This document shows, piece after piece, positions 8,548 to 16,381 of a stretch of DNA of 64,000 bases (within the stretch, counting starts at the first letter, position 1; every line of letters starts with the position of its first letter). A program made the position numbers and the translations under genes. The DNA lies in NCBI GenBank assembly GCA_003298465.1, contig QNGA01000001.1:1488001-1552000 (forward strand). Reading direction: 5' to 3'. The notes beneath the pieces were generated by a model. That model was not told the origin of the DNA. It saw nothing but the letters and a program-made list of their open reading frames with translations, and searched no databases. Source of the DNA: a halophilic archaeon (GTDB lineage: Archaea; Halobacteriota; Halobacteria; Halobacteriales; Haladaptataceae).

Positions 8548-8628
8548 ATGCGACAGTCACCCACCCGTTCGCGCTCGCCCGTCGCGAGCGGTAGTGCTGT
8601 CGGCGCTATCCTCATCGTAGGGGCCTGA
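8548..8628 (+). CDS. Leaderless 26-codon ORF, candidate leader peptide
   Basis: The first ATG after a strong TATA box opens a 26-codon frame beginning MRQSPTRSRSPVASGS and ending GAILIVGA before TGA at 8626-8628. The spacing puts the transcription start at or very near the ATG, so this would be the first thing translated. The stop codon lies exactly in the loop of a perfect hairpin. The frame differs from the downstream 82-residue gene. It may be a regulatory leader peptide or a small protein in its own right; I have no homologue in mind. Confidence 0.4.
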   Translation: MRQSPTRSRSPVASGSAVGAILIVGA

Positions 8629-8636
8629 GCCCCTAC
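8617..8636 (+). promoter_or_regulatory. Hairpin enclosing the stop of the 26-codon ORF
   Basis: GTAGGGGC and GCCCCTAC form a perfect 8-base-pair stem with the 4-base loop CTGA; the last three loop bases are the TGA stop codon. A terminating ribosome would melt or occlude this stem, so downstream expression could depend on translation of the short ORF. There is no following T tract, so a simple intrinsic terminator is less likely. Confidence 0.5.
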
Positions 8637-8704
8637 CTATCACCACCCCAGTCCCGACGCGCATCGACCTTCGACCGACAGCCGACCGTATCCCGACACC
8701 ACCG

Positions 8705-8953
8705 ATGACACGACCGAACCGACAGCACTCGACCGAATCGACCGAGAACCAGCGAACGATGAGAGACGTGAGCCACACGCATCCCTACACCGACCGCGGC
8801 GCGACCACGGACCTGTTCGCGCGGGGACCCCGCGTGGCGACCGACGGCGGCCGGAACCGGCGTCGTCCAACCATGGCGGACGTCGACCACACGCCGCCTC
8901 GCGGCGCGCCCGACGCGAACGGCGTGTTCGAGCGCGGCAACGAGGGCAAGTAG
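8705..8953 (+). CDS. Small haloarchaeal protein with two copies of one motif
   Basis: An 82-residue hydrophilic protein. It contains two related segments 38 residues apart, each beginning with Met-x-Asp-Val: MRDVSHTHP...LFARG (from 8759) and MADVDHTPP...VFERG (from 8873), followed respectively by PRVATDGG and NEGK. Either internal ATG could also be a start. I believe similar VDHTPP...FERG sequences occur in small haloarchaeal proteins, but I cannot assign a function. It lies 76 bases after the leaderless 26-codon ORF and probably shares its promoter. There is no signal peptide or membrane segment. Confidence 0.6.
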   Translation: MTRPNRQHSTESTENQRTMRDVSHTHPYTDRGATTDLFARGPRVATDGGRNRRRPTMADVDHTPPRGAPDANGVFERGNEGK

Positions 8954-9025
8954 GACCGACGACGAGCCGAGAACTCGCCGCAGCGTCGCAGCGACGCTGG
9001 CCCGCGTCTACTCGTTCTTCTCACT

Positions 9026-9037
9026 GAAAAGGAAAAC
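9026..9037 (-). terminator. T-rich tract after the zinc-ribbon gene
   Basis: On the minus strand the sequence reads GTTTTCCTTTTC about 40 bases after the zinc-ribbon gene stop. Two closely spaced T runs are typical of archaeal termination sites. The region lies between two convergent genes. Confidence 0.4.
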
Positions 9038-9078
9038 CACGGCCGTTCGTCGACCTCCACCCCCGAAAGTACGGAAAC

Positions 9079-9312
9079 TCAGCGAAGCGGTTCGCGTCCT
9101 CCGATGAGCTGTGTCGTGTCGACCTCCTCGGCTCGCGCTCCCCCCTTTTTCACCTCGGTAGCGGTCATGCATTCGAGGCAGCCGAACACCTCGTTCTCGT
9201 TGTTCCCGAAGACGCGTGCGAAGTCGCGAGTGACGAAGGACCCGCAGCTCCGGCAACGGTTCTCAGCGACTGTGTCGTTTCCGCTCGTCATCTGATCGTT
9301 GGAGACTGTCAT
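9079..9312 (-). CDS. Small zinc-ribbon protein (resembles DUF7563)
   Basis: A 77-residue protein with two CxxC knuckles, CRSCGSFVTRDFARVFG and CLECMTA, that would bind one zinc. The CxxCGxxVTxxFxRVFG pattern matches a haloarchaeal small zinc-finger family. Function unknown; such proteins may regulate gene expression or protein contacts. The ATG at 9312 is preferred, with ATG 9291 (MTSGNDTV) as an alternative. It is convergent with the 82-residue protein gene. Confidence 0.65.
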   Translation of the reverse strand: MTVSNDQMTSGNDTVAENRCRSCGSFVTRDFARVFGNNENEVFGCLECMTATEVKKGGARAEEVDTTQLIGGREPLR

Positions 9313-9555
9313 GGCTGGGCCTCGGCGATACGACAAAGGACAGTCCGACCACTTTGTTATCCACTACCTACCGGGACGAAAGCATCTCCTGCCGCAGCGC
9401 ATGTCTAAGATACGTATTAGCAAGCGGTGTCTACGAAGCCGGTAAGCAGTGGTTACGCGCCGGACACGGAAACCGAACCGGCGGTCGAAGGGCCGCGACG
9501 ACCGTGAGAGAGCGTCTGGACGGTGACGACGCGCGCGACGCCGGACCGCCGCAGA

Positions 9556-9563
9556 GTTTAAAG
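9556..9563 (+). promoter_or_regulatory. TATA box of the VapB-like gene
   Basis: GTTTAAAG centred 28 bases before the ATG at 9588. It is a near-consensus haloarchaeal TATA box and implies a leaderless transcript. Confidence 0.6.
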
Positions 9564-9587
9564 AACTTCGAGGTCTAAAATTGGGTG

Positions 9588-9743
9588 ATGCCCAAAATAA
9601 CACTCGACGAGGAGACCGTATCTCGCCTCGACAGCCTCCGCGTCGAAGACGAGTCCTACGACGAGATCGTCAACGAACTCATCAACATCTACGAAGCCGA
9701 GGAACTGACGCTGTTCCACGGCGGCGACTACTCTAGCGACTAA
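9588..9743 (+). CDS. VapB-like small protein (resembles DUF7557)
   Basis: A 51-residue protein beginning MPKITLDEETVSRLDSLRVE, with the beta-strand/helix pattern of antitoxin-type DNA-binding proteins: a short strand, then LDEET...L, then YDEIVNELINIYE. Haloarchaeal genomes carry many such proteins, often without a toxin. No toxin gene is adjacent: the next gene is the decarboxylase on the other strand. The start is fixed by the TATA box 28 bases upstream. DNA-binding is inference from family resemblance. Confidence 0.7.
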   Translation: MPKITLDEETVSRLDSLRVEDESYDEIVNELINIYEAEELTLFHGGDYSSD

Positions 9744-9822
9744 TCTCTCTCGGCGGGCGTGACGACGGAAGCGATAGCGGACGCTCTACGTACCGTCCCT
9801 TCGGCGTCGACCGTGCGTCGAG

Positions 9823-10422
9823 TTACTCGCTCGCATCGCGGTGCGCGACGACCGTCTCGCCCGCGCGCACGCGGTCGCCTTTCGTCACCGTGACGTCCGA
9901 ACGGTCGAGGGCCGGGGGTAGCAGGACGTCGGCGCGACTCCCGAACGCGATGTGGCCGAGCCGGTCGCCGCGCCCCACGTCGTCACCGGCCTCGACGTAC
10001 GGGTGGATGCGGCGAGCGAACGCACCCGCTATCAGCGTCAGGTCGTGGTCGGCAAAGCGGACGTGGACCCGCTCGTTGCGGTCGGACTCCTTGCTGAACG
10101 CCGGCCGGTGAGCACCGGCGTGATGCTCGACCGACTCGACCTCACCGCCCATTGGCGCGCGGTTGACGTGCACGTCGGTGACGTTCATGAACACGCCGAC
10201 GCGGACGCAGTCGCCCTCCTCGCGGACGACCGAGATCCGGCCGTCCGCCGGCGCGAGAACGCCTTCGGCGGGCGGCGTTCGGTCGGGGTCGCGGAAGAAC
10301 AGCAGGACGGCGACCCCGAGTCCGAGCGCGAGCAGGGTCGCGACCGGCGAGAGCAGTCCGAGCGGACCGGCGAGAACGAAGGGCGGAGCGGCGTACGTCC
10401 ACGCACCGGGTGCCAGCTCCAT
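9823..10422 (-). CDS. asd: Archaetidylserine decarboxylase proenzyme
   Basis: A 199-residue member of the phosphatidylserine decarboxylase family, short archaeal type, converting archaetidylserine to archaetidylethanolamine. An N-terminal double hydrophobic hairpin (residues about 12-43) would anchor it in the membrane. The autocatalytic cleavage site is the Gly-Ser at 161-162 (AFGSRADVLLP), which would create the pyruvoyl group on serine. The ATG at 10422 (MELAPGAW) sits two bases after the upstream gene's stop, so it is preferred over the ATG at 10458, which would overlap that gene. Confidence 0.9.
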   Translation of the reverse strand: MELAPGAWTYAAPPFVLAGPLGLLSPVATLLALGLGVAVLLFFRDPDRTPPAEGVLAPADGRISVVREEGDCVRVGVFMNVTDVHVNRAPMGGEVESVEHHAGAHRPAFSKESDRNERVHVRFADHDLTLIAGAFARRIHPYVEAGDDVGRGDRLGHIAFGSRADVLLPPALDRSDVTVTKGDRVRAGETVVAHRDASE

Positions 10423-10424
10423 CG

Positions 10425-10871
10425 CTACTCGCTGACGGCCGAGCGGACGCGCCTCCACTTCCCCTGGGACTCCAGGCGTTCCTGGAGTTCGTCGGCGTAC
10501 TCCTGGGCGAGGCGTTCGGCGGCCGCGAGGCGGTCCTGGTCGACGCCGCTACCGCCGCCGCCGAGACCGAGCGCGTCCTTGACCGACGAGAAGATTCCTC
10601 TACTCTCTTTCCGTTGCTGACCGCCACCCATCGCGTTCATCTGCGACTGTATCGACTCCATCTCCGGCATCACCTGCTCGACCTTGCTCGTGTCCGCGAC
10701 GAGTTTCGCGCGCTCGTCGTCGCCGGGATGCTCGATGTCGAACTCGACGGCGGTCATGACGAGACCCCACTCCTGGCGGGAGAACTCCGAGTCGGTGACG
10801 CGCTGGGAGAACTCCCGGTCGACCGCCATCCGGTCGCCGACTATCATGTCCGTCCACTCCTGACTGGGCAT
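10425..10871 (-). CDS. Conserved haloarchaeal protein (resembles DUF5799)
   Basis: A 148-residue acidic protein starting MPSQEWTDMIVGDRMAVDRE, followed by the conserved FSRQEWGLVMTAVEF, a flexible glycine-rich middle (DALGLGGGGSG), and a C-terminal helix LAQEYADELQERLESQGKW. This matches a haloarchaea-only family of unknown function. I start it at ATG 10871 because the family N-terminus begins there; the open frame extends 22 codons further. It is immediately upstream of the archaetidylserine decarboxylase gene with a 2-base gap, so they are co-transcribed. Confidence 0.75.
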   Translation of the reverse strand: MPSQEWTDMIVGDRMAVDREFSQRVTDSEFSRQEWGLVMTAVEFDIEHPGDDERAKLVADTSKVEQVMPEMESIQSQMNAMGGGQQRKESRGIFSSVKDALGLGGGGSGVDQDRLAAAERLAQEYADELQERLESQGKWRRVRSAVSE

Positions 10872-11026
10872 GCGTATCAATCGCGCATCGTCGGACTTGG
10901 CGCTTTCGCCTGCCTCCGGGCTGGCGGCGCCCGACACCCGGCACTCCGAATCGCCGTTCGAACCGTTTCTCCGGTGAAAAGACCGCGTGGTCGTCGTCGC
11001 GCCAAAAGAGCGTCGAGAACGCCGAA

Positions 11027-11335
11027 CTATCCCTTCTTGAACCCGACCATGAAGCCGCCGCTTATCGACAGCGTCGACAGCAGCGTCGCCACCCAGGAGG
11101 GCGGCGCGCCACCCTGGGCGGCTTCGCCCGTCTTGAGGATGCCCGCCGAGAGCTTCTCCCAGTCCACCGACATGATCCCGCGCGACTCCAGGAACTTGAA
11201 CAGGGCGAGTTCCAGACCGACGATGACGGCGAGGAGTTTGGCCACTTTCTTGGCTGCGAACCCGATGACGCCGCCGATGAGGGCACCGCTACCGAACTCG
11301 AGCCCGAGCTGTTGAGGGTCGATACCGACTTGCAT
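11027..11335 (-). CDS. FUN14-domain membrane protein
   Basis: A 102-residue protein with three hydrophobic segments (about 15-27, 31-49 and 82-101) and the FUN14 pattern: glycine-rich helix FGSGALIGGVIGFAAKK, then VDWEKL, then LSISGGFMVGFKKG at the C-terminus. FUN14 proteins are known as mitochondrial outer-membrane mitophagy receptors in eukaryotes; the prokaryotic role is unknown. The gene stands alone, divergent from the AglJ-like gene. Confidence 0.85.
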   Translation of the reverse strand: MQVGIDPQQLGLEFGSGALIGGVIGFAAKKVAKLLAVIVGLELALFKFLESRGIMSVDWEKLSAGILKTGEAAQGGAPPSWVATLLSTLSISGGFMVGFKKG

Positions 11336-11414
11336 TGGTCGAACCAGAACGTCGATAGGTTAAGTTTCTTGTGGTTTAGTAAATCGGATATGTCCGGACG
11401 ATGCCAGCCGCGAG

Positions 11415-11438
11415 CGCCAGCCCTTCGGACTGCTGGCG
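11415..11438. repeat. Stem-loop between FUN14 and AglJ-like genes
   Basis: CGCCAGC and GCTGGCG form a perfect 7-base-pair stem with a 10-base loop. It lies between divergent genes, about 20 bases upstream of the AglJ-like TATA region (CTTTTAGC). It could be an operator; it is also short enough to arise by chance. Confidence 0.25.
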
Positions 11439-11485
11439 GTTACGAATGGTTGGGCTTTTAGCATCCCGACTCTAGCGTCCCGACA

Positions 11486-12394
11486 ATGCCCGACCCGGAG
11501 GACGTGTGCGTGCTCGTTCCGACGCTGAACGAGGCCGAGACTATCGGCGAAGTCGTCGACGAGTTCGGCGAACGCGGGTACACGAACGTCCTCGTAATCG
11601 ACGGTCGCTCCGACGACGGAACGGCGGAGGTGGCGGCCGAGCACGGTGCGCGCGTCGTCGAACAGACGGGCACCGGCAAAGGACAGGCCATCCGCGAAGG
11701 GCTCCGGCGCATCGAGACCGAGTACGTGCTGATGCTCGACGGCGACGGCACGTACCGACCGGACGACGCCGAGCGCATGCTCGCACCGCTGGACGACGGG
11801 TACGAACACGTCGTCGGCAACCGCTTCGCGGAGATGGAGGACGGGGCGATGACGCGACTGAACACGTTCGGCAACCGCGCCATCAACCGGGCGTTCCGGG
11901 TCATCCACGGCCGCGATTTCAAGGACATCCTCAGCGGCTACCGGGCGTTCACCCGCGAGTCGGCCGAACGGTTCCGCCTCGACGCCGACGGGTTCGGCGT
12001 CGAGACCGAGATGGCCGTCGAGTGCGTGCGACACGACCTGCCCACGACCGTCGTACCCGTACAGTACGAGGAGCGCCCCGAGGACTCCGAAACGAACCTC
12101 CACCCGCTGCGGGACGGCGGCAACATCGTCCTGACGCTGTACCAGCTCGCGAAGACGAACAACCCGCTGGTGTACTTCGGCGTCATGGGCCTGTCGAGCG
12201 GTCTCTTCGGCGTTCTGCTGGGGGTCTACGTCGGCGTCGAGTGGTTCACTCGGGGCATCTCCCACGAGGTGCTGGCCATCGTGGCCGGCGTCTCCATCCT
12301 CTTCGGCGTCCAGTTGCTCATCTTCGGCGTGCTCTCGGATCTCATCGTGACGCTCCACCGCGAGCAGATGCGCCGCATCGAGGAGCGACGCTGA
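11486..12394 (+). CDS. aglJ: AglJ-type dolichol-phosphate glycosyltransferase
   Basis: A 302-residue GT2 enzyme resembling haloarchaeal AglJ, which adds the first hexose to dolichol phosphate for S-layer N-glycosylation. The catalytic domain (about 1-225) shows VPTLNEAETI, the metal/donor site LDGDGTY (residues 84-90), GNRFAEMEDG and the DILSGYRAF segment. Two C-terminal membrane spans follow (about 229-252 and 262-290). A CTTTTAGC TATA box lies about 28 bases upstream of the ATG. Many sequon-rich exported proteins in this window would be natural targets of such a pathway. A DPM1-like function is the alternative. Confidence 0.78.
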   Translation: MPDPEDVCVLVPTLNEAETIGEVVDEFGERGYTNVLVIDGRSDDGTAEVAAEHGARVVEQTGTGKGQAIREGLRRIETEYVLMLDGDGTYRPDDAERMLAPLDDGYEHVVGNRFAEMEDGAMTRLNTFGNRAINRAFRVIHGRDFKDILSGYRAFTRESAERFRLDADGFGVETEMAVECVRHDLPTTVVPVQYEERPEDSETNLHPLRDGGNIVLTLYQLAKTNNPLVYFGVMGLSSGLFGVLLGVYVGVEWFTRGISHEVLAIVAGVSILFGVQLLIFGVLSDLIVTLHREQMRRIEERR

Positions 12395-12511
12395 CTCGTC
12401 GACCGCCGGACGCCCGGTTCGAACTCCGAGAAGGGCGTTCTCGACGGTCGGAGCGGGCCGACGACCCGCAGCCCACAACCTTTTTCTCGAATGATTGAGT
12501 GAAACCGCCTA

Positions 12512-13324
12512 ATGGCTGACCTCACGGACCTTCTTGGAGACATCGTCGACGACGCGGACGCCGTGTTTCTCTTCTCCCCCAGCGGGTCGTACTACGAGCG
12601 GTTCACCGACCTCACCGACCCGGACCTCGTCGTCGTCGGAGCGGACAACCAAGTCGGCGCGAACGAGTTCGTGGAGCTACCGGTGGAGTTCGAGAACGTC
12701 AGGGACCGCGTCCGGTTCGGCCTCGAGGGCGGACTGGAACAGGGAGTCATCGAGGACGGCGACCTCGTCGTCTGCGCGACTGACGTGTTCGACGACAGTA
12801 TCGACACGATTTCCCGCGTCCGCGCGGACGAGGAGGACCACTCGGGCATCTACGACCTGTTCGCCAACTCGCGGGCCGACCCCGGCGTCATCCGCGACGT
12901 GTTCGAGGTCGCCATCGAACTCGGGAAGAAGGGACAGAAGGGCAAGCCCGTCGGCGCGCTGTTCGTCGTCGGCGACGCCGGCAAGGTGATGAACAAGTCC
13001 CGCCCGCTCTCGTACAACCCGTTCGAGAAGAGTCACGTCCACGTCGGCGACCCCATCGTGAACGTGATGCTGAAGGAGTTCTCCCGCCTCGACGGCGCGT
13101 TCGTCATCAGCGACTCCGGGAAGATAGTCTCGGCGTACCGCTACCTCGAACCCTCCGCGGAGGGCGTCGACATCCCGAAGGGTCTCGGTGCGCGCCACAT
13201 GGCCGCCGGAGCCATTACCCGCGACACGAACGCGACGGCCATCGTCCTCTCCGAGAGCGACGGCCTCGTCCGGGCGTTCAAGGGCGGTGAACTGATTCTG
13301 GAACTGGATCCGGAGGAGTACTGA
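12512..13324 (+). CDS. dacZ: Diadenylate cyclase DacZ
   Basis: This 270-residue protein makes c-di-AMP from two ATP. It has an N-terminal alpha/beta domain followed by the DisA_N catalytic domain: DGA motif at 194-196 (SRLDGAFVIS) and RHM at 228-230 (GARHMAAGAIT). DacZ is known in haloarchaea, where c-di-AMP levels affect growth and osmoregulation. A TATA-like CTTTTTCT lies about 29 bases before the ATG. The stop overlaps the ATG of the mechanosensitive channel gene by one base, which ties second-messenger synthesis to an osmotic valve. Confidence 0.94.
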   Translation: MADLTDLLGDIVDDADAVFLFSPSGSYYERFTDLTDPDLVVVGADNQVGANEFVELPVEFENVRDRVRFGLEGGLEQGVIEDGDLVVCATDVFDDSIDTISRVRADEEDHSGIYDLFANSRADPGVIRDVFEVAIELGKKGQKGKPVGALFVVGDAGKVMNKSRPLSYNPFEKSHVHVGDPIVNVMLKEFSRLDGAFVISDSGKIVSAYRYLEPSAEGVDIPKGLGARHMAAGAITRDTNATAIVLSESDGLVRAFKGGELILELDPEEY

Positions 13325-14100
13325 TGGCAGTAGACTGGCAGGTCATCCTCCAGGAGGAGTACCGCATCGTCCTGGCCGCCCTCATCCTCATCGGGGGCGG
13401 CATCGCGGGCTACCTGCTCGGTCGCCTCAACAAGCGCGTTCTCCGCGCAGCGGGCGTCCCTGAAGTCGTCGAAGGGACGCCGTTCGAGCGCACCGCCCGG
13501 AGCCTCGGGACGACGACCGTCGCGCTCATCGCCCGCATCACCTCCTGGTTCATCTACGGGGTCACCATCCTGCTGGCGCTCAACACGGCGGAACTCCCGC
13601 TGTCGACCCAGCTGTTCTGGCAGATAACACTCTTCGTCCCGCACCTGTTCGTCGCCGCGCTCGTCTTCATCCTCGGATTCGTCGTCGCGGACAAGGCAGA
13701 ACTGCTGGTCAGCGAGCGCCTGCGGAGCGTCAAACTGCCCGAGATAAGCGTCATTCCGCGTCTGGTCAAGTACAGCATCGTCTACGTCGCCTCGCTCATC
13801 GCCCTGAGTCAGGTGGGCGTCGCCACGCTGACCCTCATCGTCCTGTTCGCCGCGTACGTGCTCGCGGTCATCGCCTTCGGCGTCGTCGCGTTCTGGGACC
13901 TGCTGCGGTCGGGCGCGGCGGGCATCTACCTCCTGCTCAACCAGCCGTACGGCATCGGCGACGAGATTCGCGTCGCCGACAACCGGGGCATCGTACAGGA
14001 GGTCGACATGTTCGTCACGCGCATCGAGAACGACGACGAGGAGTTCATCGTGCCGAACCACGTCGTCATGCGGAACGGCGCGGTTCGGTTCCGGAACTAG
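13324..14100 (+). CDS. MscS-family mechanosensitive channel
   Basis: A 258-residue membrane protein with about four spans (around 14-33, 65-86, 93-124 and 150-185). The pore-lining helix and beta domain follow: GAAGIYLLLNQPYGIGDEIRV and IVPNHVVMRNGAVRF, which are MscS hallmarks. It ends almost directly after the beta domain, so the large C-terminal cytoplasmic cage of E. coli MscS is missing, as in many short archaeal homologues. Translational coupling to dacZ (TGATG) is visible. The gene ends exactly where the convergent acyltransferase gene ends. Confidence 0.9.
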   Translation: MAVDWQVILQEEYRIVLAALILIGGGIAGYLLGRLNKRVLRAAGVPEVVEGTPFERTARSLGTTTVALIARITSWFIYGVTILLALNTAELPLSTQLFWQITLFVPHLFVAALVFILGFVVADKAELLVSERLRSVKLPEISVIPRLVKYSIVYVASLIALSQVGVATLTLIVLFAAYVLAVIAFGVVAFWDLLRSGAAGIYLLLNQPYGIGDEIRVADNRGIVQEVDMFVTRIENDDEEFIVPNHVVMRNGAVRFRN

Positions 14101-14625
14101 TCAGTCGTCCGCGACGCTCTCCGTCGACATCTCTCGTGCCGGGACGCCGGCCACCGTCGCGCCCGGGGGCACGTCCCGCGTCACGAGCGAGTTGGCGGCG
14201 ACGCTCGCGCCCGCTCCGATCTCGACGCCGGGGAGTATTATCGCGCCCGCCCCGACCATCGCGCGCTCGCCGATGACCACCTCACCCGTCCGGTACTCGT
14301 CCTGGAGGAACTCGTGACAGAGGATCGTCGCGTCGTAGCCGACGATGGCGTGGTCCTCGACGGTGATGAGGTCGGGCCAGAACACGTCCGGCGTCGACTC
14401 CAGGCCCCACGAGACCCCCTGGCCGACGGTGACGCCGATGCGCCGGAGCAGCCAGTTTTTGAGTCGCAGGCTCGGGTTGACGCGCACGAGCCAGATGACG
14501 ACGTAGTGAAGCGCGACCCGGAGCGGATTGCGGGCCTCGGTCCAGTACTGCAGGGAGTTTCGACCGCCCGGCGTCGCGTGGTGCGCGATGTGGTCGTGGC
14601 GGCGCGTCGTGTCGTCGTCGGTCAC
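14101..14625 (-). CDS. Left-handed beta-helix acyltransferase
   Basis: A 174-residue hexapeptide-repeat protein. Residues about 65-165 contain isoleucine/valine-rich hexad turns (VTVGQGVSWG, AIVGYDATI, VVIGERAMVGAGAIILPG, VEIGAGASVAANSLV), and the end APAREM-like PAREMS is typical of maltose/galactoside O-acetyltransferases. A conserved histidine in ILCHEFLQ may be catalytic. The N-terminus (about 20-60) has a hydrophobic, possibly membrane-associated helix. The acceptor is unknown; surface glycan or small-molecule acetylation is plausible. Confidence 0.82.
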   Translation of the reverse strand: MTDDDTTRRHDHIAHHATPGGRNSLQYWTEARNPLRVALHYVVIWLVRVNPSLRLKNWLLRRIGVTVGQGVSWGLESTPDVFWPDLITVEDHAIVGYDATILCHEFLQDEYRTGEVVIGERAMVGAGAIILPGVEIGAGASVAANSLVTRDVPPGATVAGVPAREMSTESVADD

Positions 14626-14656
14626 GCACCGGGGTAGACGCCGCGAGGGCTTGAAA

Positions 14657-14974
14657 CTACTCCTCGGCCAGTTCGAAGAAGGGGTCCAGTTGCGTCGCCG
14701 CGTCGGTCAACTCGACCCGACTCCCGTCGTACCGGACGACGCCGGCCGCCGCGAGACGCGGAACGTGCGCGTGGTGGAGGCTCACCTCGACGTCCTGGCG
14801 GTCGGGGTCGGCGTCGCATCGGGCCTTCGTCTCGGCCGCGAGTTCGGGAAGCGCCACCGCGCAGTCCCGGTCCCGGAGGACGGCGAGGGCGTTTCGGCGA
14901 CGCTGGTCGGCGAGCAGGTCGAACACGTCGTCGGTCGACAGCGCGTCGTCGTACTGGGTGGGGTCGGTTACCAT
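14657..14974 (-). CDS. Winged-helix protein (resembles DUF7344)
   Basis: A 105-residue haloarchaeal helix-turn-helix protein. The N-terminal DVFDLLADQRRRNALAVLRD is the family hallmark (five-residue arginine patch after a leucine helix), followed by a wing-type VSLHHAHVPRLAAAGVVRYD. Likely a small transcription regulator; ligand and targets unknown. It sits 31 bases from the acyltransferase gene on the same strand. A possible decayed relative is seen at 22921-23064. Confidence 0.72.
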   Translation of the reverse strand: MVTDPTQYDDALSTDDVFDLLADQRRRNALAVLRDRDCAVALPELAAETKARCDADPDRQDVEVSLHHAHVPRLAAAGVVRYDGSRVELTDAATQLDPFFELAEE

Positions 14975-15064
14975 GGGTGGGAATCGGCAGACTTCGGCTT
15001 TGTTATGGAACGGTTGACCGTCGGCAGGGCGAGCCTACCGCGGTCGACGCCGGTTTCGAGCGGG

Positions 15065-16381
15065 TTACTCGCCGCGCAGTTCCGCGACGTGGTCGACGCG
15101 GCGCTGGACCAGGTCGTCGGTCCCGACGTCGTGGCGGACGCGCAGGCCCTCCTCGCCGGCGACCGCGAGCGCGTCCTCCGCGACGCGCTCGGCGTCCGCG
15201 ATGGTGTCGCTCACCCCCACGACGGCGAACGACCGCGAGGTGGTCGTGTAGATGCCGTCCTCGCGCTCGTCGACGCTGGCGTAGTAGAGGATGGCCTCGC
15301 CGTCGCTTCCCTCCGCGGCCCGGGCCGCGCTCTCCTCGTCGATTCGCACCTTCGCGCCGGCCTCGGGGTCGGTCGGGTACCCCTCCGGGACGGCGTACTT
15401 GCAGACGGTCGCTTTCGGGGCGAACGATAGCTGCGGCAGGTCCTCGCCGTCGCGGGCCGCGACGAGCACGTCCAGCAGGTCGGTGTTGAGCACGGGCAGC
15501 GTGTTCATCGCCTCGGGGTCGCCGAACCGGGCGTTGAACTCGACGACCTTCACGCCCTCGGCGGTGAGCATGAACTGGCCGTAGAGGACGCCCTTGTAGC
15601 CGTCGAGAGCGTCGACGGTCGCTTCGAGAACGGAGACGGCCTCGCGGTAGTCGCCCTCCGTCAGGAACGGGAGTTCGAGGCCGGCGTCGCTGTAGCTCCC
15701 CATCCCGCCGGTGTTCGGCCCCTCGTCGCCCTCGTAGGCGCGCTTGTGGTCCTGGACCGCCGGCGTGACGCGCAACTGGCCGTCGGCGACGAACGCCTGC
15801 ACCGTGAACTCCTCGCCGACGAGGCGTTCCTCGAGGACGACGCGGTCGTAGTCGCTGTTCCGGAGGTACTCCTTGGCCTCCTCGGCGGTCACCTGGTCGC
15901 CGACGACGCGGACGCCCTTCCCGCCCGTCAGTCCGGCGGGCTTGACGGCGAGGTCGCCGTCGTACTCGTCGATGTACTCACAGGCGGCCGCCGTGTCGTC
16001 GAACGTCTCGAACTCCGGACAGCCGGGGATGTCGTTCCGGCGCATGAACCGCCGCTGGAACGCCTTGTCCGTCTCGATGCGCGCCTCCGCCTCGCGGGGG
16101 CCGAAGGCGTAGACCCCGGCGTCGTCGAGCGCGTCGGCGACGCCCGCTTCGAGCGGCCCCTCCGGACCGACCACGGTCAGGGTCGCGCCGACCTCCTCGG
16201 CGAAGGCGGTGACGGCCTTCGAGTTGGTCGTCTCCAGCGTCTCGAACGACTCCGCCACCGCGGCGATGCCGGGGTTTCGATTGCCGGCGCAGGCGTGCAC
16301 TTCGGCGTCGCCGTCGGCCAGCGCCCGGGCAATAGCGTGTTCGCGGCCGCCGCCTCCCACCAGCAGTACCGTTTCGCTCAT
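15065..16381 (-). CDS. purD: Phosphoribosylamine-glycine ligase
   Basis: PurD (GAR synthetase) joins phosphoribosylamine and glycine with ATP, step two of purine synthesis. The 438 residues have the ATP-grasp layout: MSETVLLVGGGGREHA at the start, FMRRNDIPGCP, the glycine-rich loop KPAGLTGGKGVRVV, and VVEFNARFGDPE near the metal site. The open frame runs to 16426, but MSETVLLVGGG at ATG 16381 is the family N-terminus and ACCTTTACAC lies about 30 bases upstream as TATA. purM is 45 kb away in this window, so purine genes are scattered. Confidence 0.97.
   Translation of the reverse strand: MSETVLLVGGGGREHAIARALADGDAEVHACAGNRNPGIAAVAESFETLETTNSKAVTAFAEEVGATLTVVGPEGPLEAGVADALDDAGVYAFGPREAEARIETDKAFQRRFMRRNDIPGCPEFETFDDTAAACEYIDEYDGDLAVKPAGLTGGKGVRVVGDQVTAEEAKEYLRNSDYDRVVLEERLVGEEFTVQAFVADGQLRVTPAVQDHKRAYEGDEGPNTGGMGSYSDAGLELPFLTEGDYREAVSVLEATVDALDGYKGVLYGQFMLTAEGVKVVEFNARFGDPEAMNTLPVLNTDLLDVLVAARDGEDLPQLSFAPKATVCKYAVPEGYPTDPEAGAKVRIDEESAARAAEGSDGEAILYYASVDEREDGIYTTTSRSFAVVGVSDTIADAERVAEDALAVAGEEGLRVRHDVGTDDLVQRRVDHVAELRGE

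Noticed and set aside
9354..9578. A 74-codon plus-strand ORF before the VapB-like gene
   Set aside because: It overlaps the TATA box of the next gene, has poor haloarchaeal composition (Cys/Arg/Ser-rich) and no start signal.
9588..9743. A complete toxin-antitoxin module
   Set aside because: The 51-residue VapB-like protein has no adjacent PIN or other toxin gene; the next gene is archaetidylserine decarboxylase on the other strand.
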